Assembly: GCA_031259205.1 (NCBI GenBank)
Contig: JAIRLS010000106.1
Location: forward strand, 1-12,647
Length of the DNA: 12,647 nt
Reading direction: 5' to 3'
Source: Bacteroidales bacterium
Lineage (GTDB): Bacteria > Bacteroidota > Bacteroidia > Bacteroidales > UBA4181
The notes beneath the pieces were generated by a model that ran no database searches, was not told the origin of the DNA, and saw only the letters and a list, made by a program, of their open reading frames with translations. This document shows, piece by piece, positions 5,706 to 12,647 of this stretch. The position numbers and the translations under genes were made by a program. The first letter of the stretch is position 1. Each line of letters starts with the position of its first letter.

Positions 5706-6680
5706 ATGGCAAAAATAAAGTATAGATATAATCCGGAATTACTAAGTTTCGATAAAGTGAGCACCAACTGGAGGGACGTGCTGAAACGGGCGATATTGTT
5801 CCTTGTCAGTTCATTGATGCTGGGCATTGTATATTTTGTCTTTTTATCTTCGTTTTTCACCTCTCCCAAGCAATTAAAAGTGTTGCAGGAATTAGACCGC
5901 ATGACGTTCAATTATAAGATTCTCATTCAGCGGGTAGATCAGATGACGAAAATTCTGAACGGGATGGAGCAGCGGGACGATAACATCTATCGGACGGTAT
6001 ATGAATTGGATCCTGTCCCCCAGTCCATCCGTCAGGCCGGTTTCGGCGGAGTAAACCGCTACGAGGTACTTAACGGGTACGAACATTCGGAATTGATGAT
6101 TCAGGTCAATCAGAAAGTGGACAAGTTAGCCAAACAGGTGTACATCCAGTCCAAATCCTACGACGAACTCATCGAACGCGCCAGAAATCAGGAACAGATG
6201 CTGGCTGCACGTCCCGCTATCCAGCCGATCGACAACAAAGACCTCACCCGGACTGCTTCCGGCTTCGGCATGAGATTTCATCCCATATATAAGGTATGGA
6301 GGTTTCATAACGGCATGGACTTTACGGCTCCCACCGGCACGGATATCTATGTAACCGGCGACGGTGTGGTCACGCAGGTAGGTTTTTCGGGCGGTTTCGG
6401 CAACCGTGTGGTGGTAGACCACGGATTTGGCTACAAAACCATTTATGCGCACATGAGTAAATTTGCCGTTAAAGCGGGAGACGTCGTCAAACGGGGACAG
6501 GTAGTCGGTTTCGTAGGAAGTACGGGAGATTCCACAGCCCCCCATCTGCACTACGAAGTACACAAAAACAACACAGTGGTAAATCCGATGTATTATTATA
6601 ATGACGATCTTTCTCCGGAAGAATTTGCGCTGATGGTGGAGTTGTCCAATTCCGGGGAAGTGTATGAATCAAAACGATAG
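5706..6680 (+). CDS. Membrane-anchored M23 family metallopeptidase
   Basis: The 324-residue protein is a LytM-type zinc endopeptidase predicted to act on peptidoglycan cross-links in the periplasm, or to activate another hydrolase. A basic cytoplasmic N-terminus is followed by one membrane segment (about 29-51), then a probable coiled-coil region (about 54-165), then the peptidase domain (about 180-300). Zinc ligands are His201 and Asp205 in HNGMD and His282 in the HLH motif (280-282), and the second catalytic His249 is in YAHM, so the enzyme looks active. The ATG at 5706 (MAKIKYRYNPELLSF) is chosen over an in-frame TTG at 5688 because the TTG lies inside the -7 promoter element and relatives begin with MAKIKYRYNP. 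The next gene starts 3 bases after the stop, indicating an operon. Confidence 0.95.
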   Translation: MAKIKYRYNPELLSFDKVSTNWRDVLKRAILFLVSSLMLGIVYFVFLSSFFTSPKQLKVLQELDRMTFNYKILIQRVDQMTKILNGMEQRDDNIYRTVYELDPVPQSIRQAGFGGVNRYEVLNGYEHSELMIQVNQKVDKLAKQVYIQSKSYDELIERARNQEQMLAARPAIQPIDNKDLTRTASGFGMRFHPIYKVWRFHNGMDFTAPTGTDIYVTGDGVVTQVGFSGGFGNRVVVDHGFGYKTIYAHMSKFAVKAGDVVKRGQVVGFVGSTGDSTAPHLHYEVHKNNTVVNPMYYYNDDLSPEEFALMVELSNSGEVYESKR

Positions 6681-6683
6681 CCG

Positions 6684-7391
6684 ATGCCGTACAGAAGGAT
6701 TCCTAACACGGATACCGCCCGGCTGAAAGCCTTGAATCGGGCGTATGCCAAAGGGAAAGAACTGCCTCCCTTCAAGTTGGCTTTTTCTCAGGTAAGTTTT
6801 AACCGTATACAGGCTTTTCTGACCTCCTTCGAGTCCACCGTACGGCTGTACCGGAACACCCAGTCCAACACCATTCTTAAAAACAGGGAATATCCGGTAC
6901 ATTTCAAAAAAGCCAAATTGTATATTTCGCACTTTATTCAGGTGATGAACATGGCCATAGCGCGAGGGGAACTGTCCCCTTCCATCCGTGCGTTTTACGG
7001 GATAGCCGAAGACAACAACAAAGTACCCGCCATGCACAACGAAACAGACCTCATCAACTGGGGCGAACGAGTGATTGCCGGTGAAATGGAACGGATACGG
7101 AAAGGGATGAACCCTATCACCAACCCCACCATAGCAGTGGTAAAAGTCCGCTACGAACAGTTCCTTGAAACATACCGGACAAAGGAAATCAGCAAAAAAA
7201 GCAATGTCAGGATTCAGAATGACGTTGCATCACTGCGCGAACAAGCCGACGACATCATCCTGAACATCTGGAACGAAATAGAAGCCTATTTTTCGGAACT
7301 TGAAGAAGATGAAATGCGGCGCAACTGTATGGAATACGGCGTAGTGTACGTGTATCGCAAAGGGGAGCGGGAGCGAGAGCGGCAATCCTAA
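6684..7391 (+). CDS. Conserved Bacteroidota protein of unknown function
   Basis: This 235-residue protein has no signal peptide or membrane segment and is probably cytosolic and largely helical. I recognise the N-terminal pattern MPYRRIPNTDTARLKAL and the segments KLYISHFIQVMNMAI (78-92), NPITNPTIA (143-151) and IILNIWNEIE (191-200) as a family widespread in Bacteroidota without an assigned role. No catalytic motif is evident. The alternating Arg/Glu tail (about 227-233) comes from a short GAGCGG/GAGCGA repeat in the DNA and looks like a variable end. It starts 3 bases after the peptidase stop, so the two are almost certainly co-transcribed, which suggests but does not prove a link to cell-envelope work. 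Confidence 0.85.
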   Translation: MPYRRIPNTDTARLKALNRAYAKGKELPPFKLAFSQVSFNRIQAFLTSFESTVRLYRNTQSNTILKNREYPVHFKKAKLYISHFIQVMNMAIARGELSPSIRAFYGIAEDNNKVPAMHNETDLINWGERVIAGEMERIRKGMNPITNPTIAVVKVRYEQFLETYRTKEISKKSNVRIQNDVASLREQADDIILNIWNEIEAYFSELEEDEMRRNCMEYGVVYVYRKGERERERQS

Positions 7392-7427
7392 AAAAAAAAT
7401 AAAAAAAGGCTTGGCTACAATTTATGC

Positions 7428-7456
7428 AACCAAACCTCGTTCCATAACCAAACCTC
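7428..7456. repeat. Direct repeat AACCAAACCTC, two copies
   Basis: AACCAAACCTC occurs at 7428-7438 and again at 7446-7456, with an 18-base period. AGGCTTGG (7407-7414) could pair with either copy with one mismatch, allowing alternative hairpins. It lies between the M23 operon and its terminator. Confidence 0.5.
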
Positions 7457-7469
7457 ATTGATTATTACT

Positions 7470-7514
7470 ATGACGGAAAAAACGAAAAACGTTGCGTTGT
7501 CACCGTCATTTTTT
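7470..7514 (+). terminator. Terminator of the M23 peptidase operon
   Basis: ATGACGG (7470-7476) and CCGTCAT (7503-7509) form a 7-bp stem followed by a T run to 7514. The 26-base loop contains a second small hairpin, AACG (7481-7484) with CGTT (7490-7493). The position between the end of one operon and the dnaN promoter supports a terminator. Confidence 0.55.
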
Positions 7515-7521
7515 AAAAAAA

Positions 7522-7553
7522 TTTTTCTCTACAAAAAAAAAATGATAAATTTG
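7522..7553 (+). promoter_or_regulatory. Predicted dnaN operon promoter
   Basis: TAAATTTG at 7546-7553 matches TAnnTTTG. The -33 position holds TTTT (7522-7525) 20 bases upstream, a 3-of-4 match. The start site would be near 7560, giving a leader of about 54 bases. Confidence 0.5.
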
Positions 7554-7559
7554 TAACTT

Positions 7560-7579
7560 TATTCCTTACTAAAGGAATA
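7560..7579 (+). promoter_or_regulatory. Hairpin or operator at the start of the dnaN leader
   Basis: Perfect 8-bp arms, TATTCCTT (7560-7567) and AAGGAATA (7572-7579), enclose ACTA. The repeat lies at the predicted transcription start, so it could be an operator or a 5' stabilising hairpin in the mRNA. Confidence 0.4.
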
Positions 7580-7613
7580 TTTATTTTATTGATAATTATA
7601 TTTTTAGTCTACC

Positions 7614-8744
7614 ATGAAATTTCTTGCATCAAGTTTAGAATTGCTAAATCATTTACAGGCAATCGGTAAAGTCATCAACAGCAAAAATACTTTGCCGATA
7701 TTGGACAATTTTTTGTTCAAATTAGAAGGTAATACTTTGGAAATCACGGCGTCGGATTTGGAAACCACCCTGATTACCAGAATGACGCTGGCCAATGTGT
7801 CGGAAGAAGGCGCTATCGCTATTCCTGCGCGATTTATTGTTGAATATCTGAGTAAGTTTGCAGACCAGCCACTGACATTCAACATCAATACCGAAACGTT
7901 TGCCATTCAAATAATTTCGGAAACCGGCGAGTCGAATATCGTAGGATATGCAGCGGATGATTTTCCTCAACTTCCGGAATTAAAGTCGGATATGGTTACT
8001 TCCTTGCAGATGCCGGCCGAAGCGGCGCTGCACGGTATCTCCAAAACCATTTTCGCTACCGGCGACGACGAATATCGTCCGGTGATGAATGGCGTCTTCT
8101 TCGAATTAAACCCAGACAACGTCACCTTTGTGGCTTCCGATTCCCACCGGCTGGTACGTTACCGGAGAAACGACATCAAAGCGGAAAAAGCCGGCTCGTT
8201 CATCCTGCCCAAGAAACCCGCATCACTGCTGAAAGTCGTTCTGGCGAAGGAACCCAACGAAGTAGAGATATCCTTCGACGATAAAAACGCAATGTTCCGA
8301 CTTTCCGACTATACCATGATCTGCCGGCTGGTAGAAGGAACGTTCCCGGCATACCATTCGGTAATCCCCACCGAGAATCCCAACAAAATGATCATCGACC
8401 GGGTGGATTTCCTGAACTCGTTACGGCGCGTGCAAATGTTTGCCAATCAAGCCACCAATCTGATGAAGATGGAACTGAAAAACAATCAAGTGACCGTTTT
8501 CGCGCAAGACCTTGATTTCTCCATTCAGTCGTACGACACGTTGAAAAGCCAGTACGACGGTATGGAAATGAACATCGGATTCAAAGTCAATTTTCTTTCG
8601 GAACTGGTTTCCAACCTCTCTTCCACCAACATAATGGTGGAAATGTCCGATCCTTCGCGTGCCATCCTTGTGTTGCCGGTAGAAACGGATATCGAAGGCG
8701 AAGACATACTGATGCTGATCATGCCGATGACCGTTGGAGAATGA
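7614..8744 (+). CDS. dnaN: DNA polymerase III subunit beta (sliding clamp)
   Basis: The 376-residue protein forms the dimeric ring that tethers DNA polymerase III and other repair enzymes to DNA. Length is normal, and three clamp domains fit at about 1-120, 130-245 and 247-374. Diagnostic segments are MKFLASSLELLNHLQ at the start, the NTLPILDNFL segment, SDSHRLVRYR in the middle domain, and the C-terminal VLPVETDIEGEDILMLIMPM that builds the partner-binding pocket. Its last four bases overlap the start of the exonuclease gene (ATGA), so the two are translationally coupled. dnaA is not next to it, unlike in many bacteria. A promoter and hairpin lie upstream, making this the first gene of a five-gene operon. 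Confidence 0.98.
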   Translation: MKFLASSLELLNHLQAIGKVINSKNTLPILDNFLFKLEGNTLEITASDLETTLITRMTLANVSEEGAIAIPARFIVEYLSKFADQPLTFNINTETFAIQIISETGESNIVGYAADDFPQLPELKSDMVTSLQMPAEAALHGISKTIFATGDDEYRPVMNGVFFELNPDNVTFVASDSHRLVRYRRNDIKAEKAGSFILPKKPASLLKVVLAKEPNEVEISFDDKNAMFRLSDYTMICRLVEGTFPAYHSVIPTENPNKMIIDRVDFLNSLRRVQMFANQATNLMKMELKNNQVTVFAQDLDFSIQSYDTLKSQYDGMEMNIGFKVNFLSELVSNLSSTNIMVEMSDPSRAILVLPVETDIEGEDILMLIMPMTVGE

Positions 8745-9511
8745 AACTTTCCCTAAAAAAATCGCTAATCATTTTCGACCTCGAAACAACGGGGATGAAT
8801 ATCGCTCAAGACCGGATTGTGGAATTATCCTACCTGAAAATTTTTCCCGACAGGCGGGAAGAATCCAAAACCTATCGCATCAATCCCACTGTTCCGATAC
8901 CGGAAGAAGTTTCCGCCATCCACGGCATTCGCGATGAAGACGTGAAAAACGCACCCACCTTTAAGGAGATTGCCAAAACCCTGGTCGTTGCCTTCGAAGG
9001 TTGTGACTTTGCAGGATATAACTCCAACAAATTCGATTTGCCCTTGCTGGCGGAAGAATTTTTGCGAGCCGACGTAAAATTCGACCTGAAAAAACACAAG
9101 TTCATCGACGTGCAGGTGATTTTTTACAAACGCGAACAACGGACATTGTCTGCCGCCTATCGGTTCTACTGCGGAAAAGAACTGAACAATGCGCACAGTG
9201 CGGAAGTTGATGCACGCGCCACCTACGAAGTGCTGCAATCCCAACTCGACATGTACGACGACCTCCCGAACGACGTAGAGCGCCTGTCCGAATATTCGGC
9301 GCACACGAGAGCCGTCGACTTTGTGGGACGCATCATCCTGAACGACCAGAATGAAGAAATTTTCAACTTCGGAAAATATAAAAATCAAAAAGTAGCGGAC
9401 ATTCTGGAAAAAGACCCTTCCTTTTACTCATGGATGATGAACGGTGATTTTCCGCAATACACTAAAAATGTATTGACCAATCTCAAACTGAAATACCACA
9501 AAATGAAATGA
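8741..9511 (+). CDS. DEDDh 3'-5' exonuclease (DnaQ/ExoX-like)
   Basis: This 256-residue DnaQ-superfamily exonuclease would remove nucleotides from DNA 3' ends using two metal ions. All DEDDh residues are present: Asp13 and Glu15 in FDLETTG, Asp99 in NSNKFDLP, and His152 and Asp157 in HSAEVD. After the nuclease domain (about 8-170) comes a small C-terminal module (about 206-245) with FGKYKNQKVADIL and WMMNGDF, a segment also found after exonuclease X-type domains. The 4-base overlap with dnaN, and holA in the same operon, suggest a role in replication proofreading or repair. It may serve the replicase as an epsilon-like subunit, but no clear clamp-binding motif was identified, so that is inference. 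Confidence 0.94.
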   Translation: MKLSLKKSLIIFDLETTGMNIAQDRIVELSYLKIFPDRREESKTYRINPTVPIPEEVSAIHGIRDEDVKNAPTFKEIAKTLVVAFEGCDFAGYNSNKFDLPLLAEEFLRADVKFDLKKHKFIDVQVIFYKREQRTLSAAYRFYCGKELNNAHSAEVDARATYEVLQSQLDMYDDLPNDVERLSEYSAHTRAVDFVGRIILNDQNEEIFNFGKYKNQKVADILEKDPSFYSWMMNGDFPQYTKNVLTNLKLKYHKMK

Positions 9512-9512
9512 C

Positions 9513-9893
9513 ATGCCCAAAAAAGTTGTTTTATCGAAAAACGCTCCTAAAGCAATCGGACCTTACAGTCAGGCGATAGAAGCCAACGGCATGCTGTTCG
9601 TTTCCGGACAGATACCCGTCAATCCGGCAACAGGCAAAATCGAAGGCCGCACCGTTGCGGAACAGACGGAACAAGTATTGCAAAACACCGGCGCTATCCT
9701 TTCCGCAGCAGGATACTCTTTTGCCGATGTAGTCAAATCGACCTGCCTGTTAGCCGACATGAAATATTTTCAGGACATGAACGCCGTCTATGCACGGTAC
9801 TATCCGACCGACGCGCCGGCGCGGGCAGCGTTTGCCGTCAAAGAACTGCCCATGAACGCACTGGTAGAAATAGAAACTGTTGCCGTAAAATAA
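9513..9893 (+). CDS. ridA: RidA family enamine/imine deaminase
   Basis: The 126-residue protein belongs to the RidA/YjgF/YER057c family of trimeric cytosolic enzymes. They hydrolyse reactive 2-aminoacrylate and related imines released by PLP enzymes such as threonine and serine dehydratases. Visible are the N-terminal APKAIGPYSQA, the SGQIPVNPATG loop (31-41), and the active-site Arg104 in PARAAF with Glu119 in LVEIE, matching the catalytic residues of E. coli RidA. Length is normal. It starts one base after the exonuclease stop and its own stop lies one base before the transporter start, so it is firmly embedded in the operon. No functional link to replication is known. Confidence 0.96.
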   Translation: MPKKVVLSKNAPKAIGPYSQAIEANGMLFVSGQIPVNPATGKIEGRTVAEQTEQVLQNTGAILSAAGYSFADVVKSTCLLADMKYFQDMNAVYARYYPTDAPARAAFAVKELPMNALVEIETVAVK

Positions 9894-9894
9894 T

Positions 9895-11574
9895 ATGGAC
9901 TGGATAAATGACCTGATCTGGGGAACAGGAATTGCACATTCCATACTGATACTGTCAATAGTGATTTCCGTCGGCATACTGTTTGGAAAAATAAAAATTT
10001 TCGGCGTTTCGCTTGGAATGACATTTGTCCTTTTCATGGGGATTTTCATGGGACATTTCGGATTCCGTATACACGACGATATCCTTCAATTTTTCAAGGA
10101 TTTCGGCTTGATACTGTTCGTCTTCTCGGTAGGGATGCAGGTCGGCCCCGGATTTTTCTCTTCCTTCAAGAAAGGCGGCGTCACGCTGAACCTGCTGGCC
10201 GGAGCCGTTGTCTTGCTCGGAGTGCTTACGACCGTCGTTATCCGCTATTTCTCGCATCTCCCGATGTCCACATTGACAGGTATCATGTCGGGCGCAGTAA
10301 CCAATACCCCAGGACTCGGCGCTGCACAACAGATATTCGGCGAACTGAAAAACGCATCGGACGATACCATCGCACTGGGCTATGCAGTAGCCTATCCGCT
10401 GGGCGTTGTCGGCATCATCCTGTCAATGCTGTTTGTCCGTTATGTTTTCCACGTCAATCTTGACAAAGAAACGGAACAAATCAACCTTCAACACAACGCC
10501 CAGACACATAGCGCAATGGCCATCTCATTAGTGGTGAAAAACCCGGCTATTTTCGACAAACCTATCGGACATTTGGCCGTTCTGTTGCGCCCAAGGGAAT
10601 TTGTCATATCGCGAATCTGCTATTTTGAAGACAACCGGATAGACATCGTAAGAGCAGACACGCTCCTGCGAAAAGACGACAAGATATTCGTCATCACCAC
10701 TGCCGACGATGCGGAAACCATCAAGACTTTCGTGGGCGAAGAAATACAAATGGACAGGAAACAGTGGATTCCCGCACAAAGCGAGTTTATCAGCCGCCGG
10801 ATTGTAGTCACCAAGCCGGCGCTGAACGGGAAACGACTGGGCGACCTGCAATTCAGACAACTGCACGCCGTCAACATCACACGCCTCAACCGTTCGGGCG
10901 TTGATCTCGTGGCCAATCCCAACCTGACGCTCCAGTTAGGCGACCGCCTGACGGTTGTAGGCAGCGAACTTGGAGTGAACAAAGTGGCCGAAATGTTGGG
11001 CAATTCGTTGAAACGCCTGAATGAACCCAACCTGATCTCTATTTTTGTGGGCATCGGATTAGGCATTATCTTGGGCAGCATTCCTTTCCATTTTCCGGCC
11101 ATCCCGCAACCGGTAAAACTCGGTCTGGCAGGAGGACCGCTGATCGTTGCCATTCTGATCAGCCGTTTCGGATACCGTTACAAACTGATTACCTACACTA
11201 CGCAAAGCGCCAACCTGATGCTGCGCGAAGTCGGCATAGCCCTGTTTCTCGCCTGCGTGGGACTGGGCGCAGGAGAACATTTCGTATCCACCATCATCAA
11301 CGAAGGCGGCTGGAGCTGGATGGCCTACGGTTTCATCATCACGCTACTGCCTCTGCTAATCGTAGGATGCGTCGGACGGCGTATCTATAAGTTGAATTAT
11401 TTCACACTGATGGGATTGATGGCAGGAAGCACCACCGACCCGCCCGCGCTGGCTTATGCCAATATCACGGCGGGAAGCGACACCCCGGCCGTAAGTTATG
11501 CTACCGTTTATCCCCTCACCATGTTCCTGAGAGTCATCGCCGCCCAACTCATCATCCTGCTTTGCTATGCGTAA
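9895..11574 (+). CDS. AspT/YidE-YbjL family transporter with two RCK_C domains
   Basis: The 559-residue integral membrane protein belongs to the aspartate:alanine exchanger family (TC 2.A.81). Two blocks of hydrophobic helices (about 15-185 and 380-558) flank a cytosolic pair of RCK_C/TrkA_C-like domains (about 208-283 and 290-370). The halves repeat a signature, GAVTNTPGLGAAQ (133-145) and GSTTDPPALAYAN (511-523), showing an internal duplication. Family members exchange amino acids or other anions, with the RCK_C domains as possible ligand sensors. The substrate here cannot be read from sequence. It lies between ridA (1 base) and holA (27 bases). A pairing of RidA with an amino acid carrier would be consistent with amino acid metabolism, but this is only suggestive. 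Confidence 0.92.
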   Translation: MDWINDLIWGTGIAHSILILSIVISVGILFGKIKIFGVSLGMTFVLFMGIFMGHFGFRIHDDILQFFKDFGLILFVFSVGMQVGPGFFSSFKKGGVTLNLLAGAVVLLGVLTTVVIRYFSHLPMSTLTGIMSGAVTNTPGLGAAQQIFGELKNASDDTIALGYAVAYPLGVVGIILSMLFVRYVFHVNLDKETEQINLQHNAQTHSAMAISLVVKNPAIFDKPIGHLAVLLRPREFVISRICYFEDNRIDIVRADTLLRKDDKIFVITTADDAETIKTFVGEEIQMDRKQWIPAQSEFISRRIVVTKPALNGKRLGDLQFRQLHAVNITRLNRSGVDLVANPNLTLQLGDRLTVVGSELGVNKVAEMLGNSLKRLNEPNLISIFVGIGLGIILGSIPFHFPAIPQPVKLGLAGGPLIVAILISRFGYRYKLITYTTQSANLMLREVGIALFLACVGLGAGEHFVSTIINEGGWSWMAYGFIITLLPLLIVGCVGRRIYKLNYFTLMGLMAGSTTDPPALAYANITAGSDTPAVSYATVYPLTMFLRVIAAQLIILLCYA

Positions 11575-11601
11575 ACCGGTGATTATAAACCTATTTATTC
11601 C

Positions 11602-12636
11602 ATGCCGGTGATGACTTACGAACAAATCATGAGTGAACTGAAAAGCGGGCAATATCGCCCCATCTATTTCCTGATGGGCGAAGAGCCTTATTTTATCGAC
11701 GCCATCACCGACTACATCGCGGAAAACGCGCTCCAAGAACACGAAAAAGCATTCAACCAGACGGTAATGTACGGAAAAGACGTTACCATATACCAGTTGA
11801 TCGACGCGGCCAAACGCTTCCCGATGAGCGCTGCCCGCACGGTGATCATCGTCAGGGAAGCGCAAGACGTTACCGACCCGGACGACAAACGCACAAAAGG
11901 AAAGATGGATAAACTGCTGTTTTATGCCGAAAAACCGCTTAACTCCACCATTCTGGTGATCGCCTTCAAGTACAAAACACTGGATAAACGCACGAAACTG
12001 TACAAACAACTGGAAAAAACAGCCGTGCTGTTCGAATCGAAAAAAATATACGAAGACAAAATTCCTGCCTGGGTGAACCTCTACCTGTCCGAACACGGTT
12101 ATACCATTGAACCGAAAGCGGCATTGCTGCTCACCGATTATCTGGGCAATGAATTGGGCAAAGTCGTCAACGAACTGAACAAGTTGATGATCGTCCTTTC
12201 CGGAGAAAATCTGAAAAAAATCACCCTCGACCATATCGAAAAAAACGTAGGAATCAGTAAGGAATACAATGTATTTGAACTTCAAAAAGCCTTAGGGGAA
12301 AAAAATATCCCGAAAGCAAACCGTATCGTACTTCATTTTTCCCAAAATCCGAAAGAAAATCCAATGGTAATGATTGTGGCTACGCTGTTCGGATTTTTTG
12401 AAAAACTGTTGAAATATAGTTATTTGTCCGATAAGTCGCAAGCCGCTTCCATTTTAAAAGTACACCCTTACTTTTTAAGGGATTATGAAATTGCAGCACG
12501 CAAATATCCTGCCGGCAAATTGGTAAAAATCATTTCTTTACTGCGAGAATACGACTTGAAATCAAAAGGGATAGGCAATTCTTCCACTCCCGACGGCGAT
12601 TTGATGCGGGAAATGATATACAAAATCATGCATTGA
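11602..12636 (+). CDS. holA: DNA polymerase III subunit delta
   Basis: The 344-residue protein is the clamp-loader subunit that opens the DnaN ring so it can be placed on DNA. The N-terminal segment RPIYFLMGEEPYFID (19-33) is typical of HolA, and the protein continues through the helical lid region and the C-terminal collar domain (about 215-340). Length matches the family. The call rests on overall pattern because delta lacks strong catalytic motifs; it does not hydrolyse ATP. ATG 11602 is used; an in-frame ATG at 11611 would shorten it by three residues. The stop TGA lies at 12634-12636, close to the window end. It shares an operon with dnaN, its direct binding partner. Confidence 0.95.
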   Translation: MPVMTYEQIMSELKSGQYRPIYFLMGEEPYFIDAITDYIAENALQEHEKAFNQTVMYGKDVTIYQLIDAAKRFPMSAARTVIIVREAQDVTDPDDKRTKGKMDKLLFYAEKPLNSTILVIAFKYKTLDKRTKLYKQLEKTAVLFESKKIYEDKIPAWVNLYLSEHGYTIEPKAALLLTDYLGNELGKVVNELNKLMIVLSGENLKKITLDHIEKNVGISKEYNVFELQKALGEKNIPKANRIVLHFSQNPKENPMVMIVATLFGFFEKLLKYSYLSDKSQAASILKVHPYFLRDYEIAARKYPAGKLVKIISLLREYDLKSKGIGNSSTPDGDLMREMIYKIMH

Positions 12637-12647
12637 GACGTTTAGAA

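Noticed and set aside
7381..7613. Possible tRNA or riboswitch between the M23 operon and dnaN
   Set aside because: No cloverleaf, T-loop or known aptamer core is visible; the hairpins are better explained as a terminator and a leader structure.
8825..9388. Minus-strand open frame of 187 residues opposite the exonuclease
   Set aside because: It is antisense to a gene with all DEDDh residues and has no family pattern of its own.
11356..12285. Minus-strand open frame of 309 residues opposite holA
   Set aside because: It is long but antisense to holA and the transporter end, and its Phe/His/Gln-rich translation is typical of a reversed coding strand.

Overview
The window reads as ordinary chromosome from a Bacteroidota organism, most likely of the order Bacteroidales. 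The protein sequences carry the residue patterns of that group, several upstream regions hold its -7 promoter element TAnnTTTG, and gene starts lack clear Shine-Dalgarno sequences. There is no sign of a plasmid, phage, insertion sequence, CRISPR array or tRNA/rRNA gene.

Layout from left to right: (1) 1-315 is an intergenic region with a short tandem repeat and hairpin element, followed by pcm (+), a protein repair methyltransferase. (2) Facing pcm is the small ribosomal protein gene rpmH (-, 980-1135), with its own promoter and a hairpin shared between the two gene ends. (3) 1302-5239 is a tight four-gene minus-strand operon, in transcription order tyrosine/histidine-type ammonia-lyase, beta-ketoacyl-ACP synthase, acyl carrier protein and LpxL-like acyltransferase. 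This is the core seen in flexirubin, dialkylresorcinol and aryl-polyene pigment clusters, but here it lacks the other enzymes. (4) 5240-5705 is a gene-free divergent region with repeats, hairpins and a terminator-like structure. (5) 5706-7391 is a plus-strand pair: a membrane-anchored M23 peptidase and a conserved protein of unknown function, closed by a terminator. (6) 7614-12636 is a plus-strand operon dnaN - DEDDh exonuclease - ridA - AspT/YidE-type transporter - holA, which joins three DNA replication or repair proteins with a metabolite-damage enzyme and a membrane carrier.

The ammonia-lyase operon is the most distinctive biology. It would make an aryl acid (probably p-coumarate from tyrosine), extend an acyl chain on a dedicated ACP, and transfer the product with a membrane acyltransferase. 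Reductase, dehydratase, aryl-acid activating and export genes are not in the window and would have to act from elsewhere. The most unexpected non-coding signal is that two distant intergenic regions (88-140 and 5327-5384) share four sequence blocks in the same order, which suggests a dispersed repeat family.
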